Shown: positions 23,980-35,471 of the stretch, one piece after another | How positions within the stretch are numbered: position 1 is the stretch's first letter | Layout: every line of letters starts with the position of its first letter | Assembly (NCBI RefSeq): GCF_037126465.1 | Contig: NC_088201.1 | Span: 68,408,879-68,472,878, forward strand | From: Ornithodoros turicata | Lineage: Eukaryota; Arthropoda; Arachnida; Ixodida; Argasidae | Direction of reading: 5' to 3' | DNA length: 64,000 bases | The notes under the pieces: generated by a model | Told to the model about the DNA's origin: nothing | What the model saw: the letters and a program-made list of their open reading frames with translations, nothing else | Database searches by the model: none | Program-made: the position numbers and the translations under genes

Positions 23980-26340
23980 ATGAATGATATAAAATATTGA
24001 ATAAACTAGAACTCGTATATTCTCTTTACTCATCATCAGTGATCTTCATTACAAAAGCATATCGTGTTAGACTTTTTTTTGTTTGCGTTTCACAGACTGG
24101 GTACACGAGGGCCAAAATGACAAAATCACAACTGTTTCAAGCTCCAAATAGTCCTGTTGCGTTTTGAAGACCATACGTGGATCTGCATTGTTTCGAACAT
24201 GCTCCACATAACAAGCATGACAAAGTCAGCACTGGATAGCAGGACCCCGTCCCCAAGCAGCTTTCTCGCGCTGCAGTTGTATTCAACAAAAGCATATGTG
24301 AGTGCTGGAGAAGGACATTCAGTTTGGCACAACCGCGCCTGCAAATAATCAGAACAAATAAAGGAAGAAGCAAACAAACATAGAGGGGCTGTACTTCAAA
24401 AAGAGATAAGTCCTGTGTCTCGAGGAGGTGTTACCACTTTCTAAGTAACTAAATTGATTAAGCTTACATCACTACCTGATTAACTGTCATAACGGATCTA
24501 ACTGCGTGAAGTAATTATTTGGGCTGCTTCGGTGTGTCCATATTTGCGAGGCAAAGCACCGTTGTCATTTACTAAAAGACTCTTTCTAAGGCGATGCTTG
24601 ACATAAATCATACTAAACGCATACACGGCTAAAACAACTGCTGTGATTCTACAGAACGATCTCCTTCTGCCATGCAAGTATATCTTTGCCCGGACCGTTC
24701 TTTATGGAACAATTTTTGTCCAGAACGCAGTACGGGATATTATAACAACAACAACAACTTTATTTTCGGCCTTGGAGAGTGGGGAGTTTCATCGCAACAG
24801 GCGATACTCTACCCCAGTGCTTGGTGGAATGGGGGGAATAAAATAACGCGGGATATTATATACATTGTTGTTGTTAACCTCAAGTCGTTTCTTATTGAAA
24901 TATTGGCTGGGAAACGTGCTGTAGTACAATCCCCAGCGCTGCACTGAAGTGACGGTCTAGTTTCGGAATGCAAAACATAACGTAATTAAGAATCGAACGG
25001 CAGGACACCTGTGAAACACTCTTAGGATACATCAGTATACTGGCACCTTACAAAATTGTGTGATGACAAACAACGATCAATGCTAGCAGCGCAATAAATA
25101 CTCACAATCTCTGTTGCCTCCCATTGTTTTCTATGGGCACACACAGCACTTTAGGGCCCACCAACATGGCGGCCCGAAGGCACGCCTCTCCCCCACGAGC
25201 CCCTCTCCCATGCGCGATCCAGCCTTTATACATAGAGATCAGTGGCCCCACCGGACAGTCTCGTGCCGGATGACGACAATGGCGATGGTGTTGACGAAAA
25301 CTATGATAACGACGATGGTAACAAGCTATCTCCGTAGCTCCGCCTGGAGAAAACTGATACCCTTTGGAGAAAGCGCCAGGGGCCGACGCATCACGTTGTT
25401 TTGGGTGATCTGAATGTAAAACGATTCCACCGCCTCCCTTCTTATGGCCAAATCAAATGACAGCCCACGATGCTGGTTTCGTTTCATACAGGTTCGCAAA
25501 TTGAACAGAAGCTAATGTGCTCTTTTATTGGTCAACCACAGTCACTGGCAGTCATCAGATTCCTACGTGATATGCCTCATGCCGTTTTTCGGCGGCCAAC
25601 AATACATAGGTATAAGACAGGACAGTGACTCAACCAACTTTTTCAACAAGTTTTTGTAGTTGATGTGGAATGCTCGTCCAGTCCGTCAGGGTCTGCGTCG
25701 CAAGAGGGTTAGTTCCCATGTGCGAATAGACATGTAAAATTTCCGGAAACTTTAAATCACTAAAAAAAGCATTTTCTTTCACGTTTTTTTTGTTGAAAAA
25801 TTAGAAAGTTTGGAAATACATATACGAAATGTGCCATCAAGCATGCTTATTCTGAAGGGCGCATATTAGTCAGACAACCGGGTTGGGGTCTGGCGAAGCC
25901 TGTCTGACGCTGTTACTTTTGCTTCAGCACTCCCCGTTGCGGAGTAAGTTCAAGAAAACGCAATTCATTGGTGGATAAGGGAGTGAACGAGCGTCCTTTT
26001 GCGTTTTACCGCGACACGCCTCGACAAAAACATGTAAACAGAAACCAATTAATTACTGCAACAAATGACCAGCTTCGTTGGCAGATTTTTCTCTAAAAGG
26101 TGTCCACTGAACGTCCCAAAAGGGGTAGTACCCGTTTTAATGCCGACGGCGCCCTGCTTTAGAAGTTACGTTTTTCACGAAACTCATTTGAATTTTTATT
26201 TAAATAATAAGCGCCTCCCACTCATTCACACGGTGCGCAGCTTGTAGGTGGTATCAGACAGATGCTTGTAAGAAAGAAAGTTATTCGATTGGCGCACTCG
26301 TTCGCGAATTATTTAGCCCGGGGATTTAATTGAGACATCA
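23980..26340. other. No recognised gene
   Basis: The landmarks are a ACAACAACAACTTTATTTT segment at about 24,745 followed by a repeat-like GGCGATACTCTACCCCAGTG, and otherwise unremarkable sequence. I looked here for the missing last exon of gene B and found nothing convincing. Confidence 0.35.
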
Positions 26341-26344
26341 TGTA

Positions 26345-26420
26345 TATACAGGGTGTTCCTATAAGTTCCTTCAGAATTTTCACTACAGGGATAAAAACAT
26401 TTCTCATCCAGCGACACCGA
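26345..26420. repeat. One end of a CAGGGTGTTCC-type element
   Basis: TATACAGGGTGTTCCTATAA is a typical arthropod transposon tip, but no inverse partner was found within a few kb. Confidence 0.35.
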
Positions 26421-27410
26421 GTCGAAGTTATTCTTGGTGGCTACCACTGGGCGAGGAAACGCTTTCCTGTGGAGATCTCGATGCTTTTCCCATATTGAGA
26501 TTGGGGCGCACGTACCCTAGTCTTTGCCCGCGTTCCTCCGCCCACTTTGTGTAGTTTGATATGGACATTTCCAAACTGAGACGAGTTTCGCTTGACGCTC
26601 ATGCCTGCCATGACAGCAGATGTCTCGTGAGGCATAATGAGAATTGCATACTTCTCGACACGTGCCTGGAGTCTCTAATTCGCATGTGGTGAAATGTTTC
26701 CAAGATCCATCTGTCCCGCGGACGACCCGCTTTGCAAAAAATCGCTAGAGTCATCCTTCGCTGCTTCGCTCTATGGTGCGTTAGTGCCTTCTATAATCAA
26801 AGCTGAAATTGGCAATGCACAATCGAAATGATACTGTAAAAAAAATGCTGTCTGGAAATGTTTCACTTTTTTCCACTTTTAGCTTATTGAAAAAATCGAA
26901 AACAAACAGTTTCCCCCGAATTTTAGTGTATTTTAGTGTTTACATCTGTATGTGCGAATGAATTCCTCGAATCGTGTGAACTCGAATATTTGGATTATAC
27001 CAGTATTTATATAGTTGGTCAGAACTTGGCACCATGACCAAAAACTATTCTCAGATCCACAATGATCCACCAGCTATTCTCAGTGGCATATAGTCCCCCA
27101 ATATCGATTAATTTCATCGGAATACAACACGCGATTACAAATGGACCACCCATCAAAAATGATTCTTGACAATTTCTATTCAATGTCCTTTCGAAGTATA
27201 AGGTCTTGAATCCAGCATGTCACGCGACTGCACCGTCTGCAGAGGTAGGCATCGCCGGCTGGGCATTCGTGCCTCCGTCTCCGGGCAGAATTATATGCCA
27301 GTCAGCGTTCAGCTGTCGCCAACGTTGACAGCTCTCCCAGGCCATTCTTGCAAGAAAAATGAGATAGCGTTTGACTCGAGCAATGTAGAACAACTAGGCC
27401 TATATACAGG
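26421..27410. other. No recognised gene
   Basis: Only short frames; the plus and minus frames around 26,440-26,640 lie next to the transposon tip and lack coding signatures. Confidence 0.35.
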
Positions 27411-28101
27411 GTGTCCGGTGAGAAAGTATCATTAAATTTCAAAAAAAAAAAAAAAAAAAAATCTTCGTGAGATAAAAATGGGAAACCTAGTGCAGGACAC
27501 TTGTGAAGGTTTTTGCCACCCAAACAGGTGTTTTCTGTGAGTGTACCTCGTCAATTAGTCTAATTAGCTTCATTGAACTCGAGAATTTGCCAAGGAAGGT
27601 AACGCTTTTTTCTTTCTTCCCTTTTTTTCCCGTTAAAGAGAAAGCCCATAGCCACAACACGCCATTTCAGTCACAAATACAGGGTCTTTCACAATGTTAA
27701 AAAAAAAAAAAAGAAAAGAAAAAGACGTCGCTCATCAAGGCGCGCTCGTTCAAGTTGCCCCGCCAAAAAGTATGGGGAGAAGGAGATGACAACGCAGAAA
27801 ACAACATAGAACATCCGATGTCGATGATTATCAGTAAGTGATTGCTGCGAACGGATAAGCTTGCGAAGCCAAAACGCGTGATTGGGCCGGTCCCTGCCCT
27901 TCCTTTTTATTTCTGTTTTTCTCACGCTGTTTCCATGCGCAGTGGGAGTGCCTTCGGGCATTGCCGATAGCGATGAAATCCGAAAACGCACTTGCAGAGA
28001 TGGCAAGTTTTCGGGTGTCAAATAACTGGGGGGGGGGGGGGGATAGTTGAAGAAACCTTAAATTGCGATTGGGATAGCATGTTGTGGCTACGGACCTTCT
28101 A

Positions 28102-28350
28102 CACTCTTAAAAATGAACTTCACCGCATAGCAAGCTCCTAGCCAACCATCATCGCGAATGATATCGTTATCTGCCCTGATTTGTTGAAAATGGGAGGCGT
28201 ACGCCTTTTCTGTGACAATTATGAACAGCATAAGTGTCACAAAAAAGGCGTACGCCTCCCGTTTTCAACAAATCAGGGCAGATAACGATATCATTCGGGA
28301 TGATGGTAGGCTAGGAGCGTGCTATGCGGTGAAGTTCATTTTTAAGAGTG
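28102..28350. mobile_element. Palindromic MITE, type I, copy 3
   Basis: Full-length, arms nearly identical to copies 1 and 2, with GGCGTACGCC on both arms and TA on both sides. It lies inside the element at 27417-29173. Confidence 0.88.
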
Positions 28351-28445
28351 TAATTAACACGCACACACACACACACAAAAGGACATTACCTTTCCTTGGC
28401 ACAATTTTGAATTCAATTAATGTAATTAGCCTAATTAATGAGGTG

Positions 28446-28794
28446 CACTCTAAAAACTGAACTACACCTCATAGCACGCTCTGCACCAACCATTGCCACG
28501 AACGATAGGGTTATCGCCTCTGATTCGAATACAGAGGTGGGGCGTACGCCTTTTTGTGGCAATTATCATATATCCAATGAGAGAGCTGATGATGAACTGA
28601 GATGAACTGAGATGTGGGTTCGAGTCCTACAGCTGGCTAACCTTTTCAGTGACTTCCATCTTTCATTATATATCCAAATTGCCACAAAAAGACATACTCC
28701 CCCCTCTCTCTTCGAATTGGAAATTATAACCTTACCATTTCTGGAAATGGTTGGCGCACATAGTGCTCTGCGGTGAGTTTCAGTTTTTAGAGTG
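28446..28794. mobile_element. Palindromic MITE, type II, interrupted by a SINE
   Basis: The arms read CACTCTAAAAACTGAACT ... GATAGGGTTATCGC ... GGCGTACGCC, differing from type I in the inner arm. The loop is split by a 90-bp insertion (28578-28667) flanked by the repeated 10 bp ATATATCCAA. Confidence 0.85.
28578..28667 (+). repeat. tRNA-derived SINE, family 2, inserted in a MITE
   Basis: ATATATCCAA at 28568-28577 and 28668-28677 is a target duplication made by the insertion. The insert carries a box B-like GTGGGTTCGAGTCC and then CAGCTGGCTAACCTTTTCAG, shared with the copy at 9605-9664. Confidence 0.75.
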
Positions 28795-28796
28795 TA

Positions 28797-29045
28797 CACT
28801 CTTAAAAATGAACTTCGCCACATAGCATGCTCCAAGCCAACCATCATCCAGGGTGATATCGTTCCCTTCCTTGATTTGTTGAAAACGGGAGGCGTACGCC
28901 TTTTTGTGACACTTATGCAGAAATGTTAATTGTCACAAAAAGGCGTACGCCTCCCGTTTTCCACAAATCGTGTGAGAGAACGATGTCACTCGGGATGATG
29001 GTTGGCTTGGAGAGTGCTATGTGGTGAAGTTCATTTTTAAGAGTG
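28797..29045. mobile_element. Palindromic MITE, type I, copy 4
   Basis: Full-length. It abuts the type II copy with a single TA between them (28795-28796), so the two share one flanking dinucleotide. Confidence 0.88.
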
Positions 29046-29173
29046 TACACTCATGCAAACCGCTTGTTTGGGTGTCAAAAACCTTCAGGAGTGTCATACT
29101 ACAAGTCTCAAAATTTTACCGTGCGCAGTTTTTTTAATAGAAATTTAATGACACTTTCTCAGAGGACACCCTG

Positions 29174-29515
29174 TGTATCAAGGCTTGCATGTACAGACAG
29201 ACATTTTATAGGTCCAGTGCTATTTAGCCAGTGGTCCATAGTGGTCCATATATAGTGGTGCTATTTAGGCTATAGGTCTAGTGCTCCAGTTTTATAGGGC
29301 TGCAGCTCGTCTATAGACGAGCTGCTGGCCTACGTCATTGATTACGTACCGCTGCCGCACAAAGTATGCTGGTGGGCACTATCAGCTTTATCGGCCTATC
29401 AGCCGACGCGTTTTTCCCGCTTCTTGCCAACCACAGCAAAATATAACCTCGAACCGCTCATCTCGTGACGTCACATGTTTGTAAACAGAGGGTCGTCCAA
29501 CGGGTGTCATTGTTA
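29174..29515. other. No recognised gene
   Basis: The stretch holds short direct repeats (AGTGGTCCATA twice near 29,230-29,260) and a small palindrome GCAGCTCGTCTATAGACGAGCTGC near 29,303 (arms of 12 bp). Confidence 0.4.
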
Positions 29516-29668
29516 CCCAAGCAGCAAAATGTACTGAAAGTCGGGTGCAATAGGGGTGGACGGGTAGGTGGAAGGCCTTGAACAGACTCGTGAAACTGAG
29601 GAACATCGATAAGACACATACCGTCCACCCCTATTGCACTCGACTTTCAGTACATTGTGCTGCTTGGG
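29516..29668. mobile_element. 153-bp MITE with CCCAAGCAGC ends
   Basis: About 52-bp arms start CCCAAGCAGCAAAATGTACT and return inverted, with TA on both sides. CCCAAGCAGC tips are common in arthropod MITEs. Confidence 0.8.
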
Positions 29669-30328
29669 TAGTGTCAATCAGAATATGGTCCAGATAAAGG
29701 CAATCGGCAACACATGTGCCCCATGATATCGATTTTCGTGAGGTCACGCCTGCAGAAACACTTGGGTAATGAGTGAAGGTTTCGCTCTAGAGCCTAGACT
29801 CTAGAAATGGCAACACTAATACAATATACCGGGTGTTTCACGAAAATCCCCCGGCTGATTAATTCGTGAACAGGTGGCGCCATCGAAGAAATTTCTTTTT
29901 AGTAAAGATCCTCGGGACATAGGCCATGAACTGAGTAGGGAGCGGCTCATTTGCATGAGCTCACTAATTAAAGAATCATCCTAACTTTAAAATTTTACTT
30001 CGCACGCTTACGGAACCTCTGTTTTACGCATCGGGACCTTCAGCGAAAAATATTGCCAGAAAAAAACCGCGTCGGCACTTAGTGATTTCTCCGAGGAATT
30101 AATCGGTTTCGGTTTACATATTTCTTGCGCGAAGCAGTGCACCAATGCGCTCTTTGGATCAGCTATCCCGCTGTCAATTTCGTGTTCATCCGCCCGGTTC
30201 ACGCACGGGGGCGACGGAAGATTAGGAACAGCCGCAAGAGACGCTTTGGTATTCCTTCTCAAAGCGACTGGTAAACAGCGCTTGCGGTTCTGTAGTTCCG
30301 TAGAGAATCAAGCAAGATCAAGAGAGAT

Positions 30329-31170
30329 TGTGATGACCGCTCCCGGTAGGAACGACAGCACACGAGATAGGGGTACCTTTGGGGTAGTTTGTGGAAGGAA
30401 CGAGGCCAACACCAGTAAATAATGGGCACACAATTTAATCTAACACAAGAGATCTGTGCACAGGCTGTCGGCTCACCACAATTGGAGGTTGTCCTTGGGG
30501 CACAATCTGTGACGGCACAGTGTTGATGGACGCTGTCGAGCTGCTTGTTGAGATGTTGCACAGTCTGAAGTCCGTGTCGGGCCCTGCGACACCAGTTGTT
30601 CCGGATTCCCCGTCCGAGCGATGACTTCCTGCTGCAGGCGGTTCTGTGTCGAGTCTTGGTCGTCCGCCCTCACTTCTCCTTCCCTTCTTATGGAGCTGCT
30701 CCCCTTTTATGGACTCTCCGGTCACCGTTCCCACTCACATCCCTTGCTTAGGGAAAAGCCGGCCAAGTAATGAAACGGCTTCCTGGAATCGGCGGTTTCG
30801 TGTGAAGTCGTGATCGCCTTCCCTCTTCCCATCTGTCGCCTCAGTTTACGTGCCCTGCTAGCCTCCGCAGGCCACAGCTATTCCCTGCTTTGGGAAGAGT
30901 CGGGAAAACGGGGAAATTGCTAAAAAGAGAGTTTTCTCCGCACTATATCTTCGTGCTAGACGTTGGTTCGTCAACAGTTGACTTAGCTCTGGGTGGGGGC
31001 GTTCAAACATGTCGTGCTGTCCATTCTTTCAAACGGCCGCTGTCACTCCAGGGGTGCTCATACACACACAAAGAAGATGCTTGTAGAAGTATACGACTGG
31101 CCTACTCGATGGGCACATCTGGAGAGCCCATTTAGTTATTCTAGGAACCTCACTTCCTAGGAACATCACA
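30329..31170 (-). repeat. 3' LTR of the Ty3 element
   Basis: Starts TGTGATGACCGC and ends GGAACATCACA on the plus strand. It is 842 bp, the same as the other LTR, with single-base differences near 30366, 30487 and 30949. Frames inside it are not genes. Confidence 0.93.
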
Positions 31171-31193
31171 TTCGCCCCCTCTTTTTTTTGAAG
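31171..31193 (-). promoter_or_regulatory. Polypurine tract
   Basis: Directly upstream of the 3' LTR the minus strand reads AAAAAAAAGAGGGGGCGAA, the expected primer for plus-strand DNA synthesis. Confidence 0.75.
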
Positions 31194-31386
31194 ACAAACG
31201 ATACAGTCTGTTTGTCTTTACATCACACTTGGCGTCTTGTAATTTGAAAGTCTGTCTTTCACAAAAGTGCCGGACAGCTGTACACAGATGTCCACAACTA
31301 CATGCCCCTTTCTGATACCTGGCATGGTCAGCACAGTCTTAGATACTTGGGAAACTATGTACATTATTTCAACTATTTTGGATTCA

Positions 31387-33010
31387 TTAAATATTTACAA
31401 CTTGTATACCTCGACTTCGGAGGGGATATCTACATTCTGTGATTCTGGGCGTCGGGAGCGGCATATCTACATCTGTTGTCACTTGTTCGGTTTGAGAGAT
31501 ACGCTCACACAATTCGAGCGCCGCAAAGTGATCCGGCCATGCCACACCTGACGGGAGTATGTCACACGCTTCTGACGTGTCAGCATTTTGGAGTTTAGAC
31601 GCTTCTCTAGAATCAGCCGCTTTATCATCTTGCTCGGAATTGGCGGCCGTATTCGATATCATTTGCAGTTCGTCATCGGGATAGGGACCATCTCCGTGAG
31701 CCCTCTTTAGCCGATTTGCATGCACCGTAAATGATGATTGTCTCCTTCCCGCCCTTTGCAGCCGATAGACGACAGGTGTTACGACCTCCATGACCCGGTA
31801 GGGGCCCTCCCACTTAGGCTGTAGTTTACGTGAGGTGCCCCTTTCAACATGACCTACTTGAAGGTAAACTCGCTCTCCAATATTGAATTCTGGGTCCTCG
31901 GCTTTTGCGTCATGAATTTTCTTTCGATTGTCCGCGGCCCTTGCTAGCGTCTCCTTCGCGATATCATGTGCTACCTGCAAACGCTGAGTCAGTTCTGCTT
32001 TGTAGTCGTCCAGTGTGCCATAGTTCACGACCCGGGGCGATGCGAAAACCTCCTGTGGCAAGTTGGGATCCCTCCCGTATAGCAGATAGAACGGAGTCTC
32101 GTTTGTACTCTCATGCGTAGCCGAGTTGTACGCGAACATTACGTACGGAATCCATAGGTCCCAATCCCGTTGATCTCGCGATACAAAATGCGACAGAAGT
32201 CCTTTGATGGTCTGATTCAGCCGCTCTACGCTTCCGTTTGCTTCCGGGTGATACGGTGTAGTTCGCAACTTTTTTATGCCCAACAATCTACATACCTCTG
32301 ACATGACTTTAGAGGTGAAATTCGAGCCTTGATCTGTGAGAAGCTGCTCTGGAATACCGTGCTTTAATGCTATTGTTTCTACGAAACTTCTAGCAACTGT
32401 TTCTGCTTTCTGATCTCGAATGGGAATTGCTTCGGCATATTTGCTGAGGTGATCCGCAAAGACAAGTACATACTTGTTCCCCTCAGTGGTAACCGGTAAC
32501 GGCCCTACAATATCCATTGCGGTCCTTTCGAACGGATGGCTCACCTCGTCGAATATCTGCAGAGGTGCCCCCTTCTTGTGCTTTGCGGTTTTTCTAAGTT
32601 GGCAAGAGTTGCAACGCGCACAATACTCGGCGATTTGTTTTTCCATGCCTATCCAAAAGTACCTCTTTTCAATCCTCTGGCGGGTCTTCTTTGTCCCATA
32701 GTGGCCCGAATAAGGAGCGTCATGAAAGGCCCTCAAGACATCCTGCACGAGTGTTTTCGGAATCACCACCCGCCCGGTTTCCACTGCCTGTCGACTGCGA
32801 CACGAATGTCGCGTAAGTCTACATAGTAAGCCGGCCTCATTCAAAATATACCCCGTGACGGAGCCTGATTCCCTGATTTCGCTTATAATGCCTGCCATCT
32901 CCGTGTCATCGAGCTGCTCCTTCCTGATTTTCTCCCCGTCAATAGTTGGCACGTACGCGGTGATCATGTTTATCTGTGCCGAGGCGGAACGACTGAATGC
33001 GTCGGCGTTC
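31387..33010 (-). pseudogene. pol: Integrase of the Ty3 element (frame intact, cut off from RT)
   Basis: Integrase inserts the retrotransposon cDNA. In order the frame shows the HHCC zinc region (SGHYGTKKTRQRIEKRYFW ... CARCNSCQ), the catalytic core with MDIVGPLP, DQGSNFTSKV and the Glu in GSVERLNQTIK (D, D, E), and a C-terminal GPY/F-type module (KWEGPYRVMEVV). The frame stays open for over 520 codons to its stop at 31387, but is shifted relative to the RNase H frame upstream, so it would not be translated from this copy. Confidence 0.88.
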
Positions 33011-34147
33011 GTATGGTGCTCGTCCAGCCTTATGCTCTATATCAAACTCGTACTCTTGCAACTGCAGGTTCCATCTGGCCAGTCGACAATTTGGATCTCT
33101 AATGTTCATTAACCATTTAAGTGGCCGACAATCAGTTACAATCGTGAATTTTCTGCCATAAAGGTAACACCGAAAATGACGGACGGCCCATATTACCGCT
33201 AGGCATTCTTTTTCTGTTGCACTATAGTTCTGTTCTGCCTTGTTAAGTTGTCGGCTTGCAAAAGCAACAGGGTATTCGCGATTTCCGTATTTTTGAGATA
33301 GCACTGCTCCGACGGCGTATTGAGATGCGTCTGTGGATAATGTGAAAGGTTTCGCGAAATCAGGATACCTTAAAAGGGGTGCTGTTACCAACGTGTCTTT
33401 CAGGCATTGAAATGCTCTTTCTGCATCCTCAGACCATTGAAACTTAGTGTATTTTGAAGTCAGGAGTGTCAGTGGTTTTGCCGTTTTCGCAAAGTCTGTC
33501 ATATGTCTACGATAGTACCCAACCAGACCTAAGAGTTCCCTGACACCGCGCACATTCGTTGGTCTGGGAAAATTTCTAACGGCCTCTTCCTTCGCAGGAT
33601 CAGGTCGCACACCCTCAGCGGACACGATATGGCCTAAATACTTGACTTCGGACATCAGGAACTGACACTTTTTCGGTTTCAACTTTAGCCCTGCCCCGCT
33701 AAGCCTCTTTAGAACGGTCTCGATGTTCCTAATGTGATCTTCGAATGTAGAACTATAGATGATGATGTCATCCATATAGACGTGGCATGTTTTACCTGCT
33801 AGTCCATCTAAAACCACATCCGCGGTGCGTTGCCACACGGCTGGACTGTTAACCAAACCCATGGGCATACGATTCCACTGATAGTGTCCGTTTGGCGTAT
33901 TGAAAGATGTCTTTTCTTTATCATTAGGATCCATTTCAATTTGCCAGAATCCTGATGCCATGTCAACAACTGAGAAGTACTTAGCGGAACCCAATTGGTC
34001 TAATGTTTCTTGGATGTTTGGTAGTGGGTAGGGATCGACTTTGGTTACACTATTTAGCTTTCTATAATCAACCACGAACCTAAACGTGCCATCTGACTTT
34101 TCAACCAGCAGGGCAGGAGATCCCCAGGGAGACTTTAGACGTAGACT
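32968..34147 (-). pseudogene. pol: Reverse transcriptase and RNase H of the Ty3 element, broken
   Basis: The frame is the same as the protease but lies beyond its stop codon. It starts abruptly at SPWGSPALLVEK, so the N-terminal part of the reverse transcriptase is deleted. The palm motifs are intact: VDYRKLNSVT, FSVVDMASGFWQI and HVYMDDIIIYS (YMDD box). RNase H follows with STDASQYAVGAVLS, the ATEKECLAVIWAV helix and IVTDCRPLKWLM. Near 33,010-33,020, just after HKAGRA, the frame shifts away from the integrase frame, so RNase H and integrase are no longer joined. The copy cannot make a full pol. Confidence 0.85.
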
Positions 34148-34536
34148 TTACGTAGACTTACCTAGAGTGAAGTTTAGCGTGTAGCAACCCTTCACGTTCA
34201 CTCTCCCTCCTGATATCCTCATAAATCCACTATGACGAAATTTGCTCGCCGGAATTGATTCGCTCCCGTTTTCTTCTTTCAGTTTTTCCAAGGTGCGTTC
34301 GCTAATCAGCGTTATTCGAGACCCGGTATCTACAACAAATCTGAGACGACATCCGTGTACTGTGCATTCAACAATCGGGCTGGTCTCCTCTGGATATCTG
34401 ACTACTGCGATTTGTTTGCGGTGTCGTTTGCGTCTTCGGTACCCGCTAGTTTTCCTTGCGCTACTCTTTCCACCGCATACAACTACGTTTTCTTCATTTC
34501 CCCCCTTGCAACAGTTTGCCAAGGGGGATTCTACTC
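34148..34536 (-). pseudogene. pol: Aspartic protease of the Ty3 element, 3'-truncated
   Basis: The retrotransposon protease cleaves the gag-pol polyprotein. The catalytic motif FVVDTGSRITLI is present after a basic Arg/Lys segment (RRRKRHRK). The frame is the -1 frame relative to gag, has no start of its own and ends in TAA at 34148, soon after the flap region. The usual second half of the protease and the link to reverse transcriptase are missing. At the junction (34133-34165) three near-copies of AAGTCTACG stand in a row, which may mark how the deletion was repaired. Confidence 0.78.
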
Positions 34537-35361
34537 GTTTTTTTGAACCACGGGCACACTTCGCGAGTTATGCGGACAATTCCGCATCAGATGACCCGCC
34601 TCGCCACAGTTGTAGCATCGCCTGGGATATGAACGCCGGAAGGGACGGGAGGACGTCTGGGAACTTTGTTGTTGGGCGACTAACAGTTTCTCTAAAGTCG
34701 CTAGTCTTTCCTTCAGGTCTGTGATCTCCTTGTCCTTGTTGGTGCTCTCCTGTACTACCCGAATGCGAGCTACGCCACTACTGAGAACTTCGTTGGCCTC
34801 TTCTTGGGCCGCGACATCGACTGCCTCGTTGAGATCTTTTGGATTCCGAGAAAGGACGAATCGGCGTACTGGTTCCCTCAACCCGCTGACGAACTGTGTC
34901 CGCATCTGTTCCTTCAGCAATAGATTCGCGACGCTCGCTGTGTCATTTGTGACACCACTTCCTTTACTAAGTGTTGCATGGCCTAAAACCTGAATGCGTG
35001 TAGCGAACGATCGAACGTCCTCTCCAACCTGCTGTGCGGCACACATGAACTTTTGGAGGCGCACACTGTAAGGTTCCGTGTCGAACCGTTCAATCAAGAC
35101 AGTTTTGAGCTCTTCGAACGTTTTGGCCGTTTTAGCTTTCTCATCATTCCATATGAATTCCCTAGCTGATTCGGTCATCTTACACTTGCACATGCAAATA
35201 ATTTGCTCATCGCTCCAGACTCCCATCTTTGCAACCTGCTCTAACATATTCAGAAAATCTCTAACGCCCGATCCATCTCCCGAGAGGTTAGGAATGAGAT
35301 GGCTGAAAGCAAGAATGCTAGGACCCATTGTCGGACCTTTGGATGACACCTCTAAGGACAT
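34531..35361 (-). CDS. gag: Gag of the Ty3 element, 276 residues, intact
   Basis: Capsid and RNA-binding protein of the retrotransposon particle. A helical gag core (residues about 30-190, with FLNMLEQVAKMGVWSDEQ) is followed by a coiled segment (ITDLKERLATLEKLL), then a basic stretch and one CCHC zinc knuckle, CYNCGEAGHLMRNC. The ATG lies about 110 bp after the primer-binding site, a normal leader length. The frame ends at TAG (34531-34533), immediately after a slippery A-run from which protease and pol would be read. No break was found, so gag could still be made and act on other copies. Confidence 0.88.
   Translation of the reverse strand: MSLEVSSKGPTMGPSILAFSHLIPNLSGDGSGVRDFLNMLEQVAKMGVWSDEQIICMCKCKMTESAREFIWNDEKAKTAKTFEELKTVLIERFDTEPYSVRLQKFMCAAQQVGEDVRSFATRIQVLGHATLSKGSGVTNDTASVANLLLKEQMRTQFVSGLREPVRRFVLSRNPKDLNEAVDVAAQEEANEVLSSGVARIRVVQESTNKDKEITDLKERLATLEKLLVAQQQSSQTSSRPFRRSYPRRCYNCGEAGHLMRNCPHNSRSVPVVQKNE
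34537..34543 (-). promoter_or_regulatory. Probable -1 frameshift site between gag and pro-pol
   Basis: In the gag frame the minus strand reads CAA AAA AAC, which contains A AAA AAC, a canonical -1 slippery heptamer, two codons before the gag stop. Sliding back one base enters exactly the frame of the protease that follows. A downstream stem or pseudoknot was not verified. Confidence 0.65.
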
Positions 35362-35471
35362 TGTGACCGGCTGAACGTACCAGATATCCCGATATTTTCC
35401 ACTCTCCTTCCACGCACTTTAACGGAGGGGTCCTTATGTAAGGGTCTCCGTTAATGCCCCAAAGCAATGGT

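Larger units (their letters stand above)
27417..29173. mobile_element. CAGGGTGTCC element with three nested insertions
   Basis: The left arm (27417-27605) begins CAGGGTGTCCGGTGAGAAAG and contains GTCAATTAGTCTAATTAGC. Its inverse is found in two parts: 28385-28445, and 29048-29173 ending CTTTCTCAGAGGACACCCTG. The split is explained by two MITEs inserted back to back at 28446-29045. A third MITE sits at 28102-28350. TA precedes the left tip. Confidence 0.7.

Noticed and set aside
24126..24377. Overlapping frames of about 80 codons on both strands as a gene exon
   Set aside because: I could not identify a domain or consistent splice sites. The frames may be chance or an old transposon.
29829..30328. 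A 14-15 bp target duplication (AGATCAAGAGAGAT / AGATCAAGAAGAGAT) around the LTR element
   Set aside because: The similarity is from a repetitive AGAT/AAGAG target. Only the 4 bp AGAT directly touching each LTR is exact, which fits Ty3 integration.
31905..35374. Plus-strand frames of up to 160 codons across the retrotransposon
   Set aside because: They are antisense shadows of gag and pol, which have clear motifs on the minus strand.
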